Positions 53,543 through 61,510 of a DNA stretch of 64,000 nt are shown here, piece after piece. The stretch is taken from NCBI RefSeq assembly GCF_017744695.1, contig NZ_JAGIAS010000001.1, positions 1,827,013-1,891,012 of the forward strand. The letters are read 5' to 3'. The position numbers and the translations under genes are program-made. The stretch is from Dyadobacter sp. (GTDB lineage Bacteria > Bacteroidota > Bacteroidia > Cytophagales > Spirosomataceae). Below the pieces are notes generated by a model. The model ran no database searches. It had not been told where the DNA came from and worked only from the letters and a program-made list of their open reading frames with translations. The number at the start of each line of letters is the position of its first letter. Within the stretch, counting starts at the first letter, position 1.

Positions 53543-54295
53543 ATGAAAAAAGAACAATTCGGAAATCTCTTTTTAGGCCAAAGAGTATGGGTTATTAACA
53601 AACAGCTACCGGGGACAATTTTTGCCTTGCATGACGGGTATAAAGCTCCAGAAGTGGACATTATGTTGGACCCACACAGAATTTTCAGGAACGGTAAACG
53701 CATGTATCTTGCGTCACCTAGAAATCTTAACGCCTCACCTTATATTGAAGGGCAGACTATTCGAGTGGACGATAAATATGTCGGCATGATTACTAAAATC
53801 GAGCCGTCTGTCAATGGCCGATTTTGGTACACATTAAAAACATTTGGAGATACTAAGGATGAGGAAAGATCATACCCCAGCCACGAATGTAATATTGAGG
53901 CCGTTACAAAGCCGGTCTTTAACATTACGGACAGGCCCCTCACGAATTATCCACCGCCTACGCCCAATTGGGAGTCAAAATTAACTCTTAAAAGGGGAGG
54001 TAGTCCAGAAGGATCTATCCCAAACCATAAACTGATTTTGCAAAATGACTCAAAATTGGCAGGTAATATCGCATTTAACCGTCTGACTCACAACGTGGAT
54101 GTTATTGGGGAGCTTCCTTGGAGGCGTGAACCTGAGTACAAAGCATGGAACGATAGTGACGCGTCATGTCTGAGGCATTACCTCGGAGTCAATTATGACA
54201 TTTCTAGCCGGGGATTAGAAATCGCTTTTTCTCTCGCTACTCAAGAGTACAAATTTCACCCGGTGAATGATGCAATTCAATTCGAACCGATTTAA
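53543..54295 (+). CDS. Protein with stand-alone VapE N-terminal domain
   Basis: 250 residues. Residues about 160-245 align with the part of VapE that precedes its ATPase in the helicase gene: NHKLILQNDSKLAG vs NIELILRSDPALKG, LPWRREPE vs VPWDSVPG, LRHYLGVN vs LRNYLGKN, and KFHPVNDAI vs QFHPIREYL. The protein stops exactly where the ATPase would begin. The first 120 residues look like two small beta barrels (LGQRVWVIN..PGTIFALHDG and EGQTIRVDDKYVGMITKIEP). It may bind the same partner or DNA as the helicase. It starts right after the candidate origin. Confidence 0.65.
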   Translation: MKKEQFGNLFLGQRVWVINKQLPGTIFALHDGYKAPEVDIMLDPHRIFRNGKRMYLASPRNLNASPYIEGQTIRVDDKYVGMITKIEPSVNGRFWYTLKTFGDTKDEERSYPSHECNIEAVTKPVFNITDRPLTNYPPPTPNWESKLTLKRGGSPEGSIPNHKLILQNDSKLAGNIAFNRLTHNVDVIGELPWRREPEYKAWNDSDASCLRHYLGVNYDISSRGLEIAFSLATQEYKFHPVNDAIQFEPI

Positions 54296-54302
54296 AAATA
54301 AA

Positions 54303-54328
54303 ACGGGAGCCTCGCAGCTCCCGTTTTT
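54303..54328. terminator. Bidirectional terminator
   Basis: Stem ACGGGAGC (54303-54310) and GCTCCCGT (54317-54324), loop CTCGCA, with AAAATAAA before and TTTTTAG after. It separates the rightward gene from the leftward cassette that converges on it. Confidence 0.88.
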
Positions 54329-54342
54329 AGTTACCTATCGTT

Positions 54343-54777
54343 TCAAAACTTTACTCCGAGCTGGTCGAAACAATCCTTTATGATGTGTAATAGCTCTTCT
54401 TCGGTCGGTAACCCTTCAACCTGTGGGCCTGCCGCGACGGCCGTCTTCGGCACTGGCGTCACTTTACGAATGCTTGCCGGATCTCCCTCGTAAGTGAAAA
54501 AGCGCGCCTCATGCCGCGGAAGGGTTTTAAAAGCAGGATTTTTGAACTTCGCCGCGGCATATTGTCTGAGTTCATCCGAATCGGCGAATGTCTGGCAGAC
54601 GACTTTTACCTGGTTCTCGAAGGTGTTAAAAATTACAAGTATCGTCGGAGACTCGTACGATAAAATAGCCTCGTAGACTGGCAGAGCGGCATTTTTACTG
54701 TTATCAGAAGGTAATTCTTCAAGTTCAGGCCAATGCTTTCGAGTAACTTCGATTGCTAGTACAATAAATTCTTTCAT
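54343..54777 (-). CDS. Leftward cassette gene 2, unknown function
   Basis: 144 residues, helical at both ends with a central beta part (TILVIFNTFENQVKVVCQTF) and an acidic C-terminal segment (LPTEEELLHIIKDCFDQL). No family recognised. It overlaps the upstream gene by four bases (TGA/ATG at 54774-54777), so the two are translated together. It lies inside an otherwise rightward phage region. Confidence 0.62.
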   Translation of the reverse strand: MKEFIVLAIEVTRKHWPELEELPSDNSKNAALPVYEAILSYESPTILVIFNTFENQVKVVCQTFADSDELRQYAAAKFKNPAFKTLPRHEARFFTYEGDPASIRKVTPVPKTAVAAGPQVEGLPTEEELLHIIKDCFDQLGVKF

Positions 54778-55736
54778 TGTTTAGGGGATTTTCTGATTTT
54801 GGGCGAACCGGTATGTTTTACTTTAGCCAATGGAGGAATTTTGGCACCTTCTGCTTGCTCGGGAAGGGCTTTTACCCGCGACTCCACCGATTGTAGCTGT
54901 TTGATATCCGGAAATTTCTCAGGACCGTTATTCGCTTCCTTCAAAGAAGGTTGAACTTCTGCACCTTTTATAAACAACTCGTGCATGGCCATGATGGATT
55001 TGGCCAGTTGAGATCGATATTCAGGGTCAGCTTTTAATCCATTTCTCGTAATAATGCCTGAGACTTCTGTCTCCACATGGTCGCTGATAAGCTGCTTCTG
55101 GGCGCCCAATATCATCTCCAGATAATCGTTTTTTAATTTATATGATCTCACCTCTTGAGCTACCATTTTGTTATCCAGAACCTTTCTCCAGATGACTGCG
55201 GCCGACCAGCAGATATCGTTTATTAACTTATATGCCATTTTCCCAATTCCAAGAACCTTAACCACTAGCCATACGGACCCGGGCTCGCCTCGAAGTATCT
55301 GAATCGTGCCGTCGACTTGAGGGTGGCGCAAAGGAAGAGTGAACGCTATTTTGAAGGCGCTCGTGTACTTTTCAAGATCTTGAAAGCCGTTGCCATCAGG
55401 TAGTCGTATCCGCAAGCTATCTTCGTCAAGGGGAGGAAAGGTTCTAGATATGAAGTTGCTTACAGCAACGAGAGCTTCTCGCAATTCGATTGACCTGGTT
55501 AAAATGTACTTCATAGTCTCAGAATCGGCCCCCAATAGGTCGGAGTTAGGATAACTATGAAGAAATATTGAAAAGTCGCCAATTGTTTTTGACTCGATTC
55601 CAAGTCGACGAAGTTCTTCCAAGATAATTCGATACCTGGAAAGTCCCCTGACCTCTGACGGGTTATCCTCGTTGTTGAATTTTAATGGGTATGTGATTGC
55701 TTCTGTCAGCAATGATTGTATTTCGTCAAGATTCAT
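54774..55736 (-). CDS. Leftward cassette gene 1, unknown function
   Basis: 320 residues. The middle has a beta strand followed by a hydrophobic helix-turn-helix of membrane-like character (RGEPGSVWLVVKVLGIGKMAYKLINDICWSAAVIW), and the rest is helical with a polar, Pro/Lys-rich tail (KIPPLAKVKHTGSPKIRKSPKQ). No family recognised. The GSVWL word followed by hydrophobic helices is seen in several sensor-like bacterial proteins, but that is only a resemblance. First gene of the leftward pair, ended by its own terminator at 54303-54328. Confidence 0.62.
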   Translation of the reverse strand: MNLDEIQSLLTEAITYPLKFNNEDNPSEVRGLSRYRIILEELRRLGIESKTIGDFSIFLHSYPNSDLLGADSETMKYILTRSIELREALVAVSNFISRTFPPLDEDSLRIRLPDGNGFQDLEKYTSAFKIAFTLPLRHPQVDGTIQILRGEPGSVWLVVKVLGIGKMAYKLINDICWSAAVIWRKVLDNKMVAQEVRSYKLKNDYLEMILGAQKQLISDHVETEVSGIITRNGLKADPEYRSQLAKSIMAMHELFIKGAEVQPSLKEANNGPEKFPDIKQLQSVESRVKALPEQAEGAKIPPLAKVKHTGSPKIRKSPKQ

Positions 55737-55843
55737 GGATAGTAGGAGAAGTCGAGGTTGTAACTGGTGACAAAAATGTTGTACTATTTGCAGAAATAGA
55801 AATAGATATTGTCTATTGAATGGTATTAATAATAACTATTATC

Positions 55844-55851
55844 TATATTTG
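55844..55851 (+). promoter_or_regulatory. Possible -7 box for the small-gene run
   Basis: TATATTTG matches TAnnTTTG and lies 83 bases before the ATG at 55934. There is no good -33 element at the right distance, so this is tentative. Confidence 0.3.
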
Positions 55852-55933
55852 GGCTTGTTGAGTTTGGCTACGCCGTTAGCAGACCGATTGGCTGACCCAG
55901 ACTATGCATCACTTCATCAACAAACAAATTAAC

Positions 55934-56194
55934 ATGGTGCCAACCCAACGAAAAGCTCGCAGGTCGAAGTCAGAACTCGTCGATGCGGTCCCATTCGATC
56001 GCTCCCCAAAGAATTCAGATGTAGCCCGGATTGTGAATCTGAAGCCCGGTATGCGCATGCTGATCGAAGTCGAGGCTCTGGCAGTCGAGGATCGTGCCTG
56101 TGTTGCCGGGAATCTTTGCATTATCGACGGACCCAATCACCAATCGTTCCCTGATCTCCTTTTGCAAATCCACGAAATCCGATACAAATCATGA
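55934..56194 (+). CDS. Small phage protein
   Basis: 86 residues from the ATG giving MVPTQRKARRSKSEL. The N terminus is basic, then a beta-rich part (VNLKPGMRMLIEVEALAVEDRACVAGN). No domain recognised. An earlier in-frame ATG at 55904 is possible. Its last four bases overlap the next start. Confidence 0.55.
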   Translation: MVPTQRKARRSKSELVDAVPFDRSPKNSDVARIVNLKPGMRMLIEVEALAVEDRACVAGNLCIIDGPNHQSFPDLLLQIHEIRYKS

Positions 56195-56478
56195 GTGAAG
56201 CAGCTTTACTACAAAAAAGCTTTGAAAACATAAAGCTTTACAAAAAGCACTGTGATAGCCTCAGGGAGGCAGACGAGGGTATCCCCGGCAAGCAGAAGTT
56301 TCATCCAGGGCAGGTAGCATACTACGTTGAAACCAAGGATACAGTCCAGTCTTGCACTGTCGACAGGTACCAGGGAAGCGAAATCCTTGTTTCCAAGGAC
56401 GGGAAGCCGTTCGGATGGTTTTCGGATGATACTTTGTTTCACACAGCCTCAGAGGCATATTCTTCATCACAACTATGA
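56191..56478 (+). CDS. Small phage protein
   Basis: 95 residues. The middle (FHPGQVAYYVETKDTVQSCTVDRYQG) looks like an SH3-like barrel start. No family recognised. It overlaps the previous and next genes by four bases each (ATGA), so the run is translationally coupled. Confidence 0.6.
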   Translation: MSEAALLQKSFENIKLYKKHCDSLREADEGIPGKQKFHPGQVAYYVETKDTVQSCTVDRYQGSEILVSKDGKPFGWFSDDTLFHTASEAYSSSQL

Positions 56479-56732
56479 TCACTGTTTCATTGCTTTCCGC
56501 GATTTGTACGAGCATTTTATGGCTTATCATTTGGCTGTGTCGAAAACGCCGCTGGCTGAGAGTGATTGAGCGATTAAGATACGAGAAGTCTCAAACAGTC
56601 ATCGGGCTTGTTCGCCAGCATGAACGAGCGTCATTGGCTGAGGACCGATTAATTCAGAGAGAAGATGAATGCCGACGACTTAGGGGAAAGGTCAACGAAT
56701 TACGCCGGAACAAACGATTCATCGAGTCATGA
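56475..56732 (+). CDS. Small phage membrane protein with coiled coil
   Basis: 85 residues. One N-terminal membrane segment (ITVSLLSAICTSILWLIIWL) is followed by a basic, coiled-coil-like helix (ERASLAEDRLIQREDECRRLRGKVNELRR). This single-span plus basic coiled-coil shape resembles phage spanin or Rz-like proteins but the gene is not in a lysis cassette. Overlaps both neighbours by four bases. Confidence 0.55.
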   Translation: MITVSLLSAICTSILWLIIWLCRKRRWLRVIERLRYEKSQTVIGLVRQHERASLAEDRLIQREDECRRLRGKVNELRRNKRFIES

Positions 56733-57094
56733 AGATCCACGCTATTCGCTTGAAAGAGTATCAGGCTAAGCTGGTCATTGACCAGGAATTAATGAGAAAA
56801 GCTGCGAATGACCTCATAGCGACTTACCAGAATTTACAGTTTGAAATGGTCTGTGGCACGTTGGCGGCTGCGACAAAGTCAGTAAATGCATACTGTCGTG
56901 CAATCGGCAGGTGCCTCGTTTTAGCCGCTTATGAGCGAATTAATTGGACTCACCCCACGAACCGCCGCCGAGGTAAGAAAAATACGCGATTGCAGAGAGT
57001 GGCGCGACAGGGTACGGCCTCAGCAGCTGCGGGACTTTCCATATTGTCAGATTTGCGACAGAAAAGGGCGTTTGGTAGAGGCCGTTCAGGTTGA
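56729..57094 (+). CDS. Small phage protein overlapping the HNH gene
   Basis: 121 residues. The start overlaps the previous stop (ATGA), which supports translation. The first 65 residues are helical (LKEYQAKLVIDQELMRKAANDLIATY), but the last 54 residues lie over the HNH gene in another frame and are basic and low in complexity. The true product may be as drawn, or a frameshift may exist here. No family recognised. Confidence 0.4.
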   Translation: MKIHAIRLKEYQAKLVIDQELMRKAANDLIATYQNLQFEMVCGTLAAATKSVNAYCRAIGRCLVLAAYERINWTHPTNRRRGKKNTRLQRVARQGTASAAAGLSILSDLRQKRAFGRGRSG

Positions 57095-57239
57095 TCATAT
57101 TGTCCCGTTGGAGGTTGGAGGCGCTCCCTTCGACCCCAAAAACCTGCAAAGCCTCTGCAAGCGCTGTCACACAATAAAAAGCGCTGAGGAGGCGAGGCAT
57201 AGGAAAAAGACTGATCAATATGGACGGCCAGTATCTTGA
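56931..57239 (+). CDS. HNH endonuclease
   Basis: 102 residues, the small phage HNH type. A CQIC zinc pair, VDHIVPLEVGGAPFDPKNLQ (the catalytic His and the Asn of HNH) and CKRCHTIKS form a complete betabeta-alpha-metal nuclease. In head-module phages such genes sit near the terminase and help packaging in some phages. It overlaps the preceding small gene by 164 bases in another frame. Confidence 0.88.
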   Translation: MSELIGLTPRTAAEVRKIRDCREWRDRVRPQQLRDFPYCQICDRKGRLVEAVQVDHIVPLEVGGAPFDPKNLQSLCKRCHTIKSAEEARHRKKTDQYGRPVS

Positions 57240-57670
57240 ACGGAAAGTATATCAATAAGTTGACTAATTATTTCAGCCCCACAAGCGAATGACTCTACTA
57301 TATCAGCATCCTTCGAAGCGAAATCTATCAAAACCAGCCGATATTGATCGGTCGCCTCCATCTTGACGATGGAGAGCGATCTACCGCCTTCGTCGGTAAA
57401 CTCGACTTCATTGCGGGTAAAATAATCAATCGGGCAACATTTCCCTTTTTGATCAATATAGATGACCGGAAACAGTGAAATGAATAATGCATCCGGATTA
57501 TCCCCGAATTGGGAGTTCGAAATTTGAAACAGGGTAGGCGGTGACCAGTCGACGGAAATTGTCGATTCGAAAACATTAGGCGTTACACCCGGTGGAATTT
57601 CAAGCAGTACATTCGATCCTGGGAATTGCGTTAAGATCGAGTCCTTGATAGAGAGGTAGAGGTCATACAT
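57215..57670 (-). CDS. Leftward phage protein of unknown function
   Basis: 151 residues. Beta-rich with a hydrophobic core (FISLFPVIYIDQKGKCCPIDYF, then YRLVLIDFASKDADIVESFACG). Double Cys and no known motif. It converges on the HNH gene, overlapping it by 25 bases at the ends, and follows the DUF4145 gene by 71 bases in the same direction. Confidence 0.6.
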   Translation of the reverse strand: MYDLYLSIKDSILTQFPGSNVLLEIPPGVTPNVFESTISVDWSPPTLFQISNSQFGDNPDALFISLFPVIYIDQKGKCCPIDYFTRNEVEFTDEGGRSLSIVKMEATDQYRLVLIDFASKDADIVESFACGAEIISQLIDILSVQDTGRPY

Positions 57671-57741
57671 ATGAATAACGGTTGATGTACGGCCAAGAAT
57701 GCCGAAAAGTTCAGGATGAAGCTCAGTTTAAATAAAAAACA

Positions 57742-58404
57742 TCAAGTCGGCGCGCCGTCCCGTTTTGCAATGTTATTAAGGTCTTTCTCAGGAAGTGCCC
57801 CGTATATTTCAGCAATTTTCTTTGGTTGGGTAATGAAGTAATGGCAGATAACATTTAAAAGGCCGAATAGGGCTCTTGCTATTTCAGGATTGTCATTCAA
57901 ATCTATTTGGCCAGGATGAACAGCATTGTTGCCGATCACTCGAATAGAGTCGAGAGCCTGCTGAAACTGTGCTGGGAGACCGCGCTTGACAAGGTTTTTG
58001 ATGTCATCGTTGATGTTATTGCCCTTCTCGCCTATGTGAGCTAGAATTTTTTGAAGTGCAAGTCGTAGTAATGCGGCTGAGCTCCTTGGGGATGTATTGA
58101 GTATATCTTTGGCCTCATTGTAGTCTGCTTTAATATCGTCCGGCAAATCTGGATTTGCTTCTTCAACGGTTGAAACATTTGGAAATAGTAGTTTTTCTCT
58201 TTTCCAAAAAGAGAGATCCTTGCAATGAGTACATTGGGCAATTGAGTAGTTCAATGTAGGGTCGGCTTGATGGAGGTGAAAAGCAACATTGCTCCTGTCA
58301 TAATAGCATAATATATAATGTGACCAGGTCTGATTTGCTAGAACATTGCAGTTTGGGCAAGAAAATGCACTTTGATCAAATTTAGGTGGAAAGTACTTAC
58401 TCAT
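57742..58404 (-). CDS. DUF4145 protein with zinc ribbon
   Basis: 220 residues. The N-terminal part has two CxxC pairs (FSCPNCNVLANQTW and IAQCTHCKDLSFW), a zinc ribbon. The C-terminal part is a DUF4145 domain (SSAALLRLALQKILAHIGEKGNNINDDIKNLVKRGLPAQFQQALDSIRVIGNNAVHPG); the IGNNAVHPG word is its hallmark. DUF4145 proteins occur alone, or attached to restriction and other defence proteins, so a defence role is possible but not shown. It is first in the second leftward cassette of the prophage. Confidence 0.82.
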   Translation of the reverse strand: MSKYFPPKFDQSAFSCPNCNVLANQTWSHYILCYYDRSNVAFHLHQADPTLNYSIAQCTHCKDLSFWKREKLLFPNVSTVEEANPDLPDDIKADYNEAKDILNTSPRSSAALLRLALQKILAHIGEKGNNINDDIKNLVKRGLPAQFQQALDSIRVIGNNAVHPGQIDLNDNPEIARALFGLLNVICHYFITQPKKIAEIYGALPEKDLNNIAKRDGAPT

Positions 58405-58499
58405 GAAGTGATCGGTAAAGGTGAATTCAAGCTAGAACCATAGTTAATGTCATTAAAGGCAAATTATCATATTAATTAATCATTTAGCAACAAAGTATC

Positions 58500-58826
58500 A
58501 TGACAAAGGAACAATTAGATCATGCGACCAACCTGCATGCTTATGTTGTGCACCACGAGCAGCACATGAATAAACTGTCGGAAGCACTTGAAAAGAGGTA
58601 TCAAACGAAACGGGGAGATCGCATGGTATCCGCTTTTGGAATACACTTTGATGCAGAGGATGTAGCTGACGTCATCCAGATTCTTATTGAGAAGGAGCAA
58701 GCAGCATTAGAACGTGCGCAGCAGGCCTTCGATGCTTTGAAGTTGACAGGAGAGACAGCCATATCAAATGGAGAGCTCTTGGTCATTGCGAAGCGTATGG
58801 GGATGATAGTGGGTGAATTAGGGTGA
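58500..58826 (+). CDS. Phage protein upstream of the terminases
   Basis: 108 residues, wholly helical with coiled-coil character (NKLSEALEKRYQTKRGDR, then IEKEQAALERAQQAFDALKL). No family recognised. It resumes rightward transcription after the cassette and lies before the candidate cos region. Confidence 0.6.
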   Translation: MTKEQLDHATNLHAYVVHHEQHMNKLSEALEKRYQTKRGDRMVSAFGIHFDAEDVADVIQILIEKEQAALERAQQAFDALKLTGETAISNGELLVIAKRMGMIVGELG

Positions 58827-58884
58827 AAAAGGGACTATGATAGAGAAAGGCCGTTTCCAGCGTTCTGAGCCGTTTTTTGGGCTT

Positions 58885-59017
58885 GTAGTAGTCCTACTAC
58901 AGGGGAGGGGTCAAAACTTTAAAGGTGACCCCGTGACAATGCCCGCCGCCCCCATCTGAGTACAATGTCAAAATTCAGGGGGTGGGGGTATCAAGAGTAA
59001 CAATTGATTTTTTTTTT
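58885..59017. other. G/C-run and palindrome region before the terminases, candidate cos/pac site
   Basis: This gap has an inverted repeat GTAGTA-GTCC-TACTAC (58885-58900), then AGGGGAGGGG (58901-58910), CCCGCCGCCCCC (58942-58953), GGGGGTGGGGG (58978-58988) and a run of ten T (59008-59017) right before the small terminase start. Sites where terminase cuts are usually just upstream of its small-subunit gene. The C and G runs could also pair with each other. Confidence 0.4.
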
Positions 59018-59022
59018 GAAAA

Positions 59023-59514
59023 ATGGGACCAGGTAGACCACGTAAACCGACTGCGCAAAAAAAGCTGGAAGGTACGGCCCGGAAGGATCGCGCGAATACA
59101 AACGAAATCATGCCGTCAACTATCGAGCACCCGCCATCGGCGCCGAAGTATTTATCTGCCGCCGCCAAAAAGGAATGGAAGATGGCATGCACCGAACTGA
59201 TCAAGATGGGCATCCTCGCAAATACCGATCTGGCCCTGCTTTCCGCATACTGCAATGAAATGGGATCGTACATTGAAGCGTGCGACGTGATCCGAAAGGA
59301 AGGTATGATCATGACTTTCGAGCGAGGCGATGGGGGAACCTACTCACAGCAGCACCCGGCCGTCGGTATCAAAAATGCCGCTTTGTCTAACGCGTTGAAA
59401 ATTGCAAATCAGTTCGGCTTTACACCGGCCGCCCGGGCGAGAATCGAAGCTCCGGAAAAAGGTGAGGATCCGCTAATGGCGGCAATGAAAAAATTGCAAC
59501 AATTGAATGGCTAA
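59023..59514 (+). CDS. Phage terminase small subunit, P27 family
   Basis: 163 residues starting GPGRPRKPTAQKKLEGT, the typical basic N terminus of the P27 family. Later marks are PPSAPKYLSAAAKKEWK and YSQQHPAVGIKNAALS. It binds the DNA packaging site and recruits the large subunit. The ATG lies five bases after a ten-T run; a reading frame through the run is out of frame. Its end overlaps the large-subunit start by eight bases. Confidence 0.88.
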   Translation: MGPGRPRKPTAQKKLEGTARKDRANTNEIMPSTIEHPPSAPKYLSAAAKKEWKMACTELIKMGILANTDLALLSAYCNEMGSYIEACDVIRKEGMIMTFERGDGGTYSQQHPAVGIKNAALSNALKIANQFGFTPAARARIEAPEKGEDPLMAAMKKLQQLNG

Positions 59515-61237
59515 TACGCTTGAATCTGGCTTAAAGTATGCTGAGGATGTCCGCGATGGTAAGATCATTGTCGGCGAACTGGTGCGACTTGCTGTTAAGC
59601 GCCATTTCAAAGACTTAGGCAGGCAGGACGGAAAGACACTACGGTTTAATGAGGGGCTGGCTACGTTTGCGATTTCGTTCTTTGATCTGATATCATTGTC
59701 GAAAGGCGAAACCGATGGCGGAAAATTCGAATGCTCGCCCTGGCAAGCATTCGTAGTGATCAGCTTGTTCGGTTGGCAGTCATACGATTCAGAGAAAAAT
59801 CGTTGGAAACGGAGGTTCCGAGAGGCTTACATTGAAATTCCGAAGAAGAACGGGAAAACCACTTTCGCCGCCGCCATTGGGCTACTGCTTCAATTTTGGG
59901 ATGGTGAAAACGGACCCGAAATCTATTCTGCGGCATTCACCCGCGATCAGGCAATGCAGTGCTTTGATGAGGCGAAAGCGATGGTCGAGCGATCGCCGGC
60001 CCTGATGAAGCATGCGAAGGTTAGTCTTTGGAGCGTGATCTACAAAAAGCTGAGGGGTAAGTTCATGGCCGTTTCGCACGACAAGCGGACGACAGAGGGT
60101 AAAAACCCGCACGGTGTAATCCTTGATGAGTACCATGTTCACGAAAACGATGGTGTCCGGAACAGTTTGCAGACCGGTATGGCAGCTCGCAAGCAACCTA
60201 TCTTCTTCATCATCACTACGGCTGGGGACAATAAGCAAGGCCCGTGCTACAAGTACCGGGAAGTCTGTATCAGTGTACTGAAAGGAAAGTCAAAGCTCGA
60301 TCAATCATTCATCCTGATTTATGGCATTGACAAGGACGACGATTGGAAAGATGAGAAAACGTGGCGCAAAGCAAATCCTAACCTCGGCATTTCCGTTGAA
60401 ATGGATCACCTTCGCGGCCAATTCCAACAGGCGTTGCTTTCGGGTACCAAGGAGGTTGACTTTAAAACAAAGCACCTCAATATGTGGGTGGACGCAGCCA
60501 TTACGTGGATTCCTTCGGAAACGTGGGATGCGCTGGCCCGGCCGCACATTGCCAAATCGCTTTCCAACCGGAACGTGTGGTATGGCGGCCTTGACTTGGG
60601 GCAGTCCCGTGATATCTCCTCACTTGCTGCATTCTTTCCAGAAGAAAAGTTCTTGCTGGTTCGGCACTATTGCTCGGAGATCGCAGCGGAAAATGCAGTG
60701 CGGTCCGGGATCGATTACAAGCAGTGGATTGAGGAGGGGCACTTAATTCCGACGCCCGGTAAAACGACTGATTACAACTTCATCAAAAGGGACATTTTCG
60801 AGGCGGCGATGGAGCAAGAGCTCATGTTTCTCGGCTACGACCCATATTCGGCGCCCTATTTCCGTGATGAATTGACTGAGGAGCTGGGCACCAGGTGGGC
60901 AGCAGTAACCAGAGAGGACGGATCCTTGAATTGGGATTACTACAACAAAGTGCAGGTCTTCCAGCAAAAAGCCGCGGGTATGGCTCCGGCTACCAAGTTG
61001 TTCGAAGAAATGATACTGAACGGCGAGATTTTTCACGATGGGAATCCAATTACCTCCTGGATGTTGGGGAATGTGGCGATGCGGGTTGATGCATACGGCA
61101 ACTATACGCCCGTGAAGGACAAAAGCCGCGACAAAATCGATGGCATTATTGCGAGTATCATAGCAATAGGCACCTACTCGAAATGGAATACTACAATGGG
61201 CGAATCTAAAAACGACGGATCATACGGCGTGTATTAA
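59507..61237 (+). CDS. Phage terminase large subunit
   Basis: 576 residues. The ATPase has Walker A IPKKNGKTTFAA (about 111) and Walker B GVILDEYH (about 203) with the TTAGD motif after it. The C-terminal nuclease has the GGLDLGQSRD start of the RNase H-like fold, and DKSRDKIDGIIASI as the last acidic motif. It drives DNA into the prohead and cuts it. Partner of the P27 small subunit; typical of HK97-type siphoviruses. Confidence 0.95.
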   Translation: MANTLESGLKYAEDVRDGKIIVGELVRLAVKRHFKDLGRQDGKTLRFNEGLATFAISFFDLISLSKGETDGGKFECSPWQAFVVISLFGWQSYDSEKNRWKRRFREAYIEIPKKNGKTTFAAAIGLLLQFWDGENGPEIYSAAFTRDQAMQCFDEAKAMVERSPALMKHAKVSLWSVIYKKLRGKFMAVSHDKRTTEGKNPHGVILDEYHVHENDGVRNSLQTGMAARKQPIFFIITTAGDNKQGPCYKYREVCISVLKGKSKLDQSFILIYGIDKDDDWKDEKTWRKANPNLGISVEMDHLRGQFQQALLSGTKEVDFKTKHLNMWVDAAITWIPSETWDALARPHIAKSLSNRNVWYGGLDLGQSRDISSLAAFFPEEKFLLVRHYCSEIAAENAVRSGIDYKQWIEEGHLIPTPGKTTDYNFIKRDIFEAAMEQELMFLGYDPYSAPYFRDELTEELGTRWAAVTREDGSLNWDYYNKVQVFQQKAAGMAPATKLFEEMILNGEIFHDGNPITSWMLGNVAMRVDAYGNYTPVKDKSRDKIDGIIASIIAIGTYSKWNTTMGESKNDGSYGVY

Positions 61238-61238
61238 C

Positions 61239-61436
61239 ATGAAAATTCAGAAAACAGACTTACAACTGACCAAAACGGCTTTTTTTAAGCTGTTCAACGA
61301 CCATTTAGCCACAGGAACCACCGTAAGGCGCGCATTTGATCACGTAGACCGGATCTGCTGGACTGACGGCTACAAGAACTATTATTCCTCGTTTGAGTCG
61401 TTCAAAGCGGCTTATTACGGCAACAAAGCAAAATAA
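61239..61436 (+). CDS. Small phage protein between terminase and portal
   Basis: 65 residues, helical and Lys/Tyr-rich (FFKLFNDHLATGTTVRRAFDHVDRICW). No family recognised. It starts one base after the terminase stop codon. Confidence 0.55.
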   Translation: MKIQKTDLQLTKTAFFKLFNDHLATGTTVRRAFDHVDRICWTDGYKNYYSSFESFKAAYYGNKAK

Positions 61437-61510
61437 TTTTCAAAGGAGGTATTGGGAATTACAATTATTGGGTTTTCGCCTCCGTACCTTTCGAGCAAAC
61501 TTATATTTCA

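Noticed and set aside
58982-59200. Frame passing through the ten-T run into the small terminase gene
   Set aside because: It lies in a different frame from the small terminase; the terminase N terminus GPGRPRK starts at the ATG at 59023.
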